From assembly GCA_964436315.1 (NCBI GenBank), contig CAYTCZ010000039.1, positions 1 through 30,350 of the forward strand: DNA of 30,350 nt. The letters run 5' to 3'. Shown here in pieces: positions 25,837-30,350 of this stretch (position 1 is the stretch's first letter; every line of letters begins with the position of its first letter). The position numbers were made by a program, and so were the translations under genes. The notes under the pieces are model-generated. The model was not told where the DNA came from, searched no databases, and was given only the letters and a program-made list of their open reading frames with translations. Origin of the DNA: CAYTCZ01 sp964436315. Lineage in GTDB: Bacteria > Actinomycetota > Thermoleophilia > Gaiellales > Gaiellaceae.

Positions 25837-26690
25837 TTCTCTTCTGTCTCCTCTGTCTGCTGGTTCGGGGCCTGGACCGCGAAACCGTTCAAAAGCTGCT
25901 CGAGCTGCGCCGGCTTGAGGCCGTCACCGAGGACGGACTCGACGGTCTCGACGCTCTCTGGACTGTCCGCGGGCTCTTCCTGCGGACGAAGCTCGAGGTG
26001 CCAGTCGCCGTTCTTCATCACGAAGAAGAGCTTCTGAACCTGACTGTCCGTGACCTGGAGGGTGACGGAGAGATGGTCCGCCGCCACGTCCGCGATGCCG
26101 GTATCTTCCGGCGGCTTTTCCTCTGCCCTGATCACGAGAATGTCACGCAGCACGACACGGCTCGCAGTCCGCTCGATGTTCGAGCTGCTGCGGGTGACCT
26201 CGCCCTGCTCGTCAGCCTCGACCTGGTCAACGCGGAACTTGATATTCGCGACCACATCGACCCGGTCGCCGTCTTTGAGCGTTCCGACGAGAAGCTGGTG
26301 CTCGTCACCCGGAAGCTGGAATCCGCGCTGAGTGCCGGTGAGCTTGGCAACAACACCCTGCGTCTCCACCGCGGTGAAGCGCCGAGCAGTGACTTGCTCG
26401 CCTACAAAGATAGTTTCGTTGGCGACATCGCCCTCGATCTCCGACGGGTTCTGGAGCGCGCCAGGAACGACGCTCTTCCGAGCCACTTCGGTGACCTCGA
26501 GGTAACCGCCGCTTACGACTTCCGAGCCGGGTGTCCCGACCGGGATGTCCTTCGAAGCAACGTATACATTCACTGACGCTTCGCTCGATGCGCGACTCCG
26601 CCTGTCATTCGTGACGTAGTACGTCACGAGCAAGGCAGCGACGGCCGCGAGTGCGATGGCGATCAGGATATTTCTGAGCCGATAACTCAT
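25833..26690 (-). CDS. cpaB: Tad pilus assembly protein CpaB/RcpC (SAF domain)
   Basis: 285 residues. One N-terminal membrane anchor (5-26) is followed by a SAF domain (about 40-105) with VYVASKDIPVGTPGSEV, then FVGEQVTARRFT. The RcpC/CpaB region follows (GTQRGFQLPGD, LKDGDRVDVVANI, LSVTLQVTDSQVQKLFFV). The tail is acidic. In Gram-negative bacteria CpaB works with the secretin; here, with no secretin gene seen, it may act at the cell wall. ATG 26690 has AAAGG/GGAG upstream. It heads the tightly packed cpaB-cpaE-tadA-tadB-tadC run. Confidence 0.92.
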   Translation of the reverse strand: MSYRLRNILIAIALAAVAALLVTYYVTNDRRSRASSEASVNVYVASKDIPVGTPGSEVVSGGYLEVTEVARKSVVPGALQNPSEIEGDVANETIFVGEQVTARRFTAVETQGVVAKLTGTQRGFQLPGDEHQLLVGTLKDGDRVDVVANIKFRVDQVEADEQGEVTRSSSNIERTASRVVLRDILVIRAEEKPPEDTGIADVAADHLSVTLQVTDSQVQKLFFVMKNGDWHLELRPQEEPADSPESVETVESVLGDGLKPAQLEQLLNGFAVQAPNQQTEETEEK

Positions 26691-26773
26691 CTGCCTTTCT
26701 CCACTCGTAGGTTCAATTCGTTGAAGCTGGGGCGGGTCGCTTGTGAGCGATTTGCGCCGCAGTCAGGTCCGCC

Positions 26774-27181
26774 TCACTCCACGCGCTCCGTTGTCGAACT
26801 CGCCAAATTGCCCGACTTGACGACAATTCCAAGCAAGCTGATCTGGTACGGGTAGGTGGCGGAAACAGTGACATCAGAGCCCGGGTCCCACGTCGAGGCC
26901 ACGGTGACCGCGAGGCTGCCTTGCTGGAGGTTCGCGGCAGACGACCGAACAGCCGCCTCCGCCTCACCAGCTGGATCCGGGAAGCTCCGCCCGACTGCAG
27001 CCTTGCGTGCGCCCGCACGTGTGGCGTCGGTCAGAGTCACATAGTTGTTGAAGACGATCCCGAGTTGAACGATGCCAAACAGCAGAAGCGCGAGGAGCGG
27101 AAGCACAATGGCGAACTCCACCAGCGTCTGCCCACGCTCACGCCGAGTACGGCGCTTCTTCTGAGAGTTCATCGTCTTCAA
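26774..27181 (-). CDS. tadE: TadE-like pseudopilin
   Basis: 135 residues. A basic leader ends RRERG, followed by QTLVEFAIVLPLLALLLFG, the classic TadE pattern: cleavage after Gly, Glu at +5 and a long hydrophobic helix. The rest (FNNYVTLTDATRAGARKAAV and a beta-rich C-terminal half) is extracytoplasmic. TadE-type pseudopilins are processed by the prepilin peptidase and needed for pilus biogenesis. ATG 27181 has AAGGA six bases upstream; ATG 27172 is an alternative. It lies between the pilin gene and cpaB. Confidence 0.93.
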   Translation of the reverse strand: MKTMNSQKKRRTRRERGQTLVEFAIVLPLLALLLFGIVQLGIVFNNYVTLTDATRAGARKAAVGRSFPDPAGEAEAAVRSSAANLQQGSLAVTVASTWDPGSDVTVSATYPYQISLLGIVVKSGNLASSTTERVE

Positions 27182-27276
27182 TTCTTTTTCCTTTGTTTTC
27201 GCTATCTGTATTTACGTTCAGAATGGGACAGAGCGGACCTCCAACTCGCGCCGAAGGCCCGCCGTCCAGGAGGGAA

Positions 27277-27432
27277 CTAGAGGATCGCTGCGACCGCGTT
27301 GAGAGCAGCCTCGATCTCGCCCGAAAGCAGCGTGAAGGCCGCGATGACGGCGAGGGTGATGACTGCCAGGACGACGCCGTACTCCGCCATCGTCTGGCCT
27401 TCCTCGCGCTTGAAAGTGACGAGCTTATGCAC
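27277..27432 (-). CDS. flp: Flp/Fap-type pilin, major pilus subunit
   Basis: A very short gene of 51 residues, easy to miss. GTG 27432 (MHKLVTFKREEG) has GGAGGT nine bases upstream. The leader ends at Gly12, followed by QTMAEYGVVLAVITLAV: Glu at +5 and a Tyr next to it (the Flp EY motif), then one hydrophobic helix and an amphipathic end (GEIEAALNAVAAIL). It stops at TAG 27277. After cleavage the mature pilin would be about 39 residues, normal for actinobacterial Flp. It lies upstream of tadE and the rest of the operon and follows a 380-base regulatory gap. Confidence 0.95.
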   Translation of the reverse strand: MHKLVTFKREEGQTMAEYGVVLAVITLAVIAAFTLLSGEIEAALNAVAAIL

Positions 27433-27813
27433 CGGTGTTACACCTCCCTTCAAAACTTCATTCCTCGGTCGGTGGGGGACAGAAAGAGCCGAAGAGACTC
27501 CAAGCGTGATGCCGCAGTTCTCTTTTGCTCCCGAAGTGTGATCTGACAGTACTCAGTTTGTGGGAGGGTTCAATCCCTCGATCGAGTGACGAGAGCAGAT
27601 CAGGGATCCCTCAAAAGGGTATTTCCTTTCCCTCTTCGAAAGCACGGAAACCTTTGTCCGATTATGCGACCCAGATAACTTCCCAAGATGGGATTAGAAG
27701 TCGGCAAAAGTCGACAGATAATCAGCTAAGAAAGGCGCTTTGAGCCCGACGGTCGGAGTTATCTCTTGCTTTGCGGCGCCACAGTTGCGTCCTCCAAGCG
27801 CACGTCGGGCGAG
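27433..27813 (-). promoter_or_regulatory. 381-base regulatory region upstream of flp
   Basis: No gene is seen. By eye the stretch is more AT-rich than its surroundings, which fits a promoter and leader for the pilus operon. It holds several small dyads, such as AGGGATCCCT at 27602-27611 and GAGGG/CCCTC around 27565-27579. No known riboswitch consensus was recognised. Confidence 0.5.
27546..27573 (-). promoter_or_regulatory. candidate sigma70-type promoter for flp
   Basis: On the minus strand TTGAAC (27568-27573) and TACTGT (27546-27551) are separated by 16 bases. The leader to the flp GTG would be roughly 110 bases. The -10 box is a weak match and the site overlaps a small dyad, so this is only a candidate. 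Confidence 0.22.
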
Positions 27814-28461
27814 CTACGGGCAGCTGGTTTTCTTCTCCGTCTTACAGACGTCTGCGCCCGTTCCCCCGTTGCCGGAGTCTATCCCGCCACCTCCGACCAA
27901 CTGGTCGCGGCCTTTCTGACCCACGAGCCGGTCCTTCCCGGCTCCGCCGATGAGCCGATCGCTGCCACTCCCACCGTAGATCTGGTCGTGGCCCGCTTGA
28001 CCGTAGATCGTGTCGGTGCCTGAACCGCCCTCGGCCCGGTCGATCCCCGAACCAAGACAGATGACGTCCGCGCCACCTTTCCCACGAACGACGTCATTGC
28101 CGCTCTTCGCGACGATGACATCACTCTTCGCGGTGCCGTTTAGAACGTCGTTCCCGTTCGTCCCAACGATCGTTGCCGGCTTGCCTCCGCACTTGGGTGG
28201 CGGCTTCGCGATCGTTCGGATCCGCTGGTTGCTCCGGTCGACGACGAACAGCGTCCCCGTGCCGTCGACCGCGAGGCTCCAAGGGCGGTTGAGGCTTGCT
28301 TGATTTGCTTTTCCACCGTCTCCGGCGAAGTCCGCCTCCCCGGTTCCGGCGATGGTCGAGATCTGGCCCGACGGCGTTACGCGTCGCACACGGTGATTGA
28401 ACGTGTCTGCGATGTAGACGTTGCCAACCTCATCGACTGCGACATCCTGCGGGCTGTTCAA
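27814..28461 (-). CDS. NHL-propeller/RTX exoprotein, C-terminal part after in-frame stop
   Basis: The downstream 215 residues of a gene cut by a TAG. It continues the same frame, beginning at a TTG immediately after the stop. It holds the rest of NHL blade 5, blade 6 (ISTIAGTGEADFAGDGGKAN, then LFVVDRSNQRIRTI), a PPPKCGGKPATIVGT linker and about eight hemolysin-type Ca-binding repeats (GNDVVRGKGGADVI, GSDRLIGGAGKDRLVG and others). A short Cys-containing tail ends it (DVCKTEKKTSCP). RTX repeats fold on calcium outside the cell. Independent translation from the TTG is unlikely because the part has no signal peptide and would begin mid-blade. Confidence 0.8.
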   Translation of the reverse strand: MNSPQDVAVDEVGNVYIADTFNHRVRRVTPSGQISTIAGTGEADFAGDGGKANQASLNRPWSLAVDGTGTLFVVDRSNQRIRTIAKPPPKCGGKPATIVGTNGNDVLNGTAKSDVIVAKSGNDVVRGKGGADVICLGSGIDRAEGGSGTDTIYGQAGHDQIYGGSGSDRLIGGAGKDRLVGQKGRDQLVGGGGIDSGNGGTGADVCKTEKKTSCP

Positions 28462-28464
28462 CTA
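28462..28464 (-). other. in-frame TAG interrupting the NHL-RTX gene
   Basis: Both flanking frames are the same. The TAG falls where the other five blades have Thr, Ala or Ser (four T/A, one S). TCG (Ser) to TAG is a single-base change. It may be a real nonsense mutation, a strain variant or a base error. Confidence 0.85.
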
Positions 28465-29328
28465 GGCACCCAGCGCAGAGCCCCCATCCCCGCCGAATCC
28501 AGCGACGCCGTTTCCGGCAACGGTCGTGATCGTGCCACCCGCGGAGATCTTCCGAACGCGATTGTTGAGCTGATCCGCGATGTAGACGTTCCCGTCCTTA
28601 TCGACCGCGATGCCGCTCGGAAGGCTAAGTGTCGCTGAAGTCGCGGGGATGCCGTCGCCGTTGTAACCGGAGCCGCCATTCCCGGCTACGGTAGTGATGA
28701 TGCCGTCCGGCGCGATCTTACGAATCCTGTTGTTGAAGGAGTCGGCGACGTAGACATTCCCCGCCGAGTCGACGGCGACATCCATCGGGTCGTTGAATGT
28801 GGCCGACGTCGCGGGAATTCCATCACCGTTGTAACCGATGTTCCCGGTACCAGCAATGGTGACGATCGCCCCGTCGCTGGCAATTCGTCGGATCCGGCGG
28901 TTGAACGTATCTACGACGTAGACATTTCCGGCCTGATCGACGGCGACGCCCTGCGGATTGTCGAGCGCGGCCGCTGTCGCTGGGCCTCCGTCACCCGAGA
29001 AGCCGAACGCACCCGTACCGGCGATGGTCTTGATCACCCCGCTCGGGCTCACCCGCCGAACGCGGTTATTGCCGGTATCGCCGATGACAATTGCGCCTTT
29101 CGAATCGACGGCCAGACCCTGAGGAAACCGTACCGTTGCGAGGGTCGCCTGGCCTCCGTCTCCCGAAAACCCAGATGTCCCCGTTCCAACGACAGTCTCG
29201 ATGCGATCGGCACCGCCGACGGCGCCGGCGCCGGAGACGACGACCGCCGCCGCGACGATGAGTGCGAGGCCCATCGACGAAGCGAGCGCCCGCGACGCTC
29301 GAGATCGCCGGAGAACCCTCATTGACAC
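28462..29328 (-). CDS. NHL-repeat exoprotein, N-terminal part (ends at in-frame TAG)
   Basis: 288 residues. A signal peptide (about 3-40, with ALASSMGLALIVAAAVVVSG) is followed by NHL repeats of about 55 residues. Four are complete and the fifth is cut. Each reads like TIAGTGAFGFSGDGGPAT, then NPQGVAVDQAGNVYVVD and a NRRIRRI-type end. NHL repeats form the blades of a beta-propeller used in protein or ligand binding. The TAG at 28462-28464 is in frame with the downstream part, and together they make exactly six blades plus RTX repeats. The start is GTG 29328 or ATG 29322, 15 bases after the TadG-like gene. Confidence 0.85.
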   Translation of the reverse strand: MSMRVLRRSRASRALASSMGLALIVAAAVVVSGAGAVGGADRIETVVGTGTSGFSGDGGQATLATVRFPQGLAVDSKGAIVIGDTGNNRVRRVSPSGVIKTIAGTGAFGFSGDGGPATAAALDNPQGVAVDQAGNVYVVDTFNRRIRRIASDGAIVTIAGTGNIGYNGDGIPATSATFNDPMDVAVDSAGNVYVADSFNNRIRKIAPDGIITTVAGNGGSGYNGDGIPATSATLSLPSGIAVDKDGNVYIADQLNNRVRKISAGGTITTVAGNGVAGFGGDGGSALGA

Positions 29329-29343
29329 CGGCTCACGACTGAA

Positions 29344-30350
29344 TCAGACGACGCTCTCGTCGATCAACCTGACCCCTGAGACCTTCTCGGCAATGGCGGT
29401 GAAGATCGAGTTCAGCTCGCCGGGCCCGGGCTGGTTGAAGAAGTAGTCGGGGCCGCTCGAGATCTGCTGGAGGGCCTGGAAGGCGGTGATCGACGGTGAT
29501 TCCAGGTTGAACCGGTAGTCTCGGCAGACGTTGGCACCGCCGCCGAGGGCGTTCAGGTCGTAGCCGATCGAGTAGATCTCGGTCTCACCGGCCTTGATCG
29601 CAGCGGCCGACCAGACACCCTGGTGGCAGGGCTGGATACGGTACGGAGAGTTCGACGGATACCAGTTCGGACCGATGTTCGCTGCCCCGTCGGAGAGGAA
29701 GACGATGATGTCCGGGGCATCGGGGCGCCCCTGGCTATCGAGCGCCGCCTGGGCGTGCTCGAGCGCGTTGGCGTAGGCCGTTCTCCCGCCGCCGTCCTGA
29801 CAGTCGATCGCCGAGACGAGTTGCGACGAGGAGTTCAGACTCTCGTCGGGGTTCTTGTAGTCCTGGGAGAGCGGAACGAGCACGTAGGGAAGGCCGGAGT
29901 TGTTGTAGTTTCGAGACTGGGGCGGATCACAGGTTGGCCCGGGCGGGAAGGCCGCGAGACCGACCCATTGGGCCTCCGGATCGAGGTAGGAGAGGAAGGT
30001 GCGCATCCCCTCCTTGGCGTTGTTCAGGTCGGTGCAGGCTGGATCGTCATCCCCGTTTGAGTCCTGACACATCGAGCCTGTGCGATCGAGCACGAGCATG
30101 ATGTCGGCCGGGCTCGAGGAGCACGGGGAACAGGCGGTCGCGGTCGCGTGGATCTCGAAGCTGTCGACCCCGACGATCTTCGCAAAGAGCGTGCTCACCG
30201 TCGCCGTCGCTTCGACGGTGACCGCGTTCACGGGCTCACAGCGGACGATCGAGAGGCACTTGGTCGAGGCACTGGTGGTGACGTTGGGGAGATTGCCGAG
30301 TTCGTTCTTCCCGCCGGCTGAGCCGCTGTACTCCTGGGCTTTGGCGATCG
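29344..30350 (-). CDS. TadG-like pilus-associated VWA protein (5' end outside window)
   Basis: Open to the right edge, so the N-terminus is missing. The visible start (AKAQEYSGSAGGKNELGNLP and the VNAVTVEATATVSTLFAKIV stretch) resembles the TadE/TadG pseudopilin stalk. It leads to a VWA domain with a full metal site: DRTGS in LVLDRTGSM, T in GGGRTAYANALEHA and D in VFLSDGAANIG. Many cysteines (for example ATACSPC and CQDSNGDDDPAC) suggest disulfides outside the cell. TadG-like proteins of this type are linked to pilus attachment or tip function. It precedes the NHL-RTX gene by 15 bases, so both probably share a transcript. Confidence 0.88.
   Translation of the reverse strand, partial: IAKAQEYSGSAGGKNELGNLPNVTTSASTKCLSIVRCEPVNAVTVEATATVSTLFAKIVGVDSFEIHATATACSPCSSSPADIMLVLDRTGSMCQDSNGDDDPACTDLNNAKEGMRTFLSYLDPEAQWVGLAAFPPGPTCDPPQSRNYNNSGLPYVLVPLSQDYKNPDESLNSSSQLVSAIDCQDGGGRTAYANALEHAQAALDSQGRPDAPDIIVFLSDGAANIGPNWYPSNSPYRIQPCHQGVWSAAAIKAGETEIYSIGYDLNALGGGANVCRDYRFNLESPSITAFQALQQISSGPDYFFNQPGPGELNSIFTAIAEKVSGVRLIDESVV

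Noticed and set aside
27561..27580. tRNA T-arm-like sequence (GAGGGTTCAATCCCTC)
   Set aside because: No matching acceptor, D-arm or anticodon arm is found upstream, and the loop is the wrong size; it is a simple hairpin.
27601..27780. Possible c-di-GMP or c-di-AMP riboswitch upstream of flp
   Set aside because: Short fragments resembled conserved cores, but the order, spacing and partner stems did not match a known class on either strand.
18814..30350. Looked for a prepilin peptidase (TadV/CpaA) or secretin (CpaC/RcpA)
   Set aside because: Neither is present in the window. The peptidase may be encoded elsewhere; absence of a secretin fits a monoderm.

Overview
The window is high-GC DNA with almost every gene on the minus strand. 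The content fits a Gram-positive-type actinobacterium: a Tad pilus locus without a secretin gene, GTG/TTG starts, an MMPL exporter, fused SecDF and the queA/tgt/yajC/sec gene order. Thermoleophilia (Gaiella-like) is my best guess, as inference only. Two runs of exactly 100 N show that this is a scaffolded draft or metagenome assembly.

Layout from left to right. (1) 1-245: the 3' end of a small HNH-endonuclease-like gene on the plus strand. (2) 246-1040: a stretch of about 800 bases with no convincing gene, holding a 24-bp perfect palindrome, a 16-bp palindrome and a terminator-like hairpin. (3) 1041-6507, minus strand: an MMPL exporter, an orphan NarL-type histidine kinase and an LPG-synthase-TM/flippase-like membrane protein. 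(4) 6529-12969, minus strand: a compact run tgt-yajC-secDF-(phasin-like coiled-coil protein)-UbiB/ABC1 kinase. (5) 13060-15248: queA on the minus strand, flanked by two plus-strand genes that share a C-terminal coiled-coil domain. One of them carries a LacI-type helix-turn-helix but no sugar-binding domain. (6) 15449-18204, minus strand: a secreted protein, an OmpR-type response regulator and a HAMP histidine kinase. (7) 18429-30350, minus strand: a Tad/Flp pilus locus.

The Tad locus, in transcription order, has a TadG-like VWA protein (cut by the window edge), an NHL beta-propeller/RTX-repeat exoprotein interrupted by one in-frame TAG, a regulatory gap, Flp pilin, a TadE-like pseudopilin, CpaB, CpaE, the TadA/CpaF ATPase, a VWA-TadB fusion, TadC, a long repeat-containing coiled-coil protein and a DUF192 protein. 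CpaF would power polymerisation of Flp through the TadB/TadC platform, with CpaE locating the machine. The VWA, propeller and RTX proteins are candidate surface or adhesive parts. No prepilin peptidase is visible in the window.

The most notable points are: the VWA-TadB fusion; the paired coiled-coil genes around queA; the repeat-rich coiled-coil protein in the pilus operon; the propeller-RTX gene with a single nonsense codon; and proof from the sequence that both N-gaps are padding between contig ends that share an identical 22-base overlap. Removing 122 bases at each gap restores one continuous reading frame at the first and tight operon spacing at the second.
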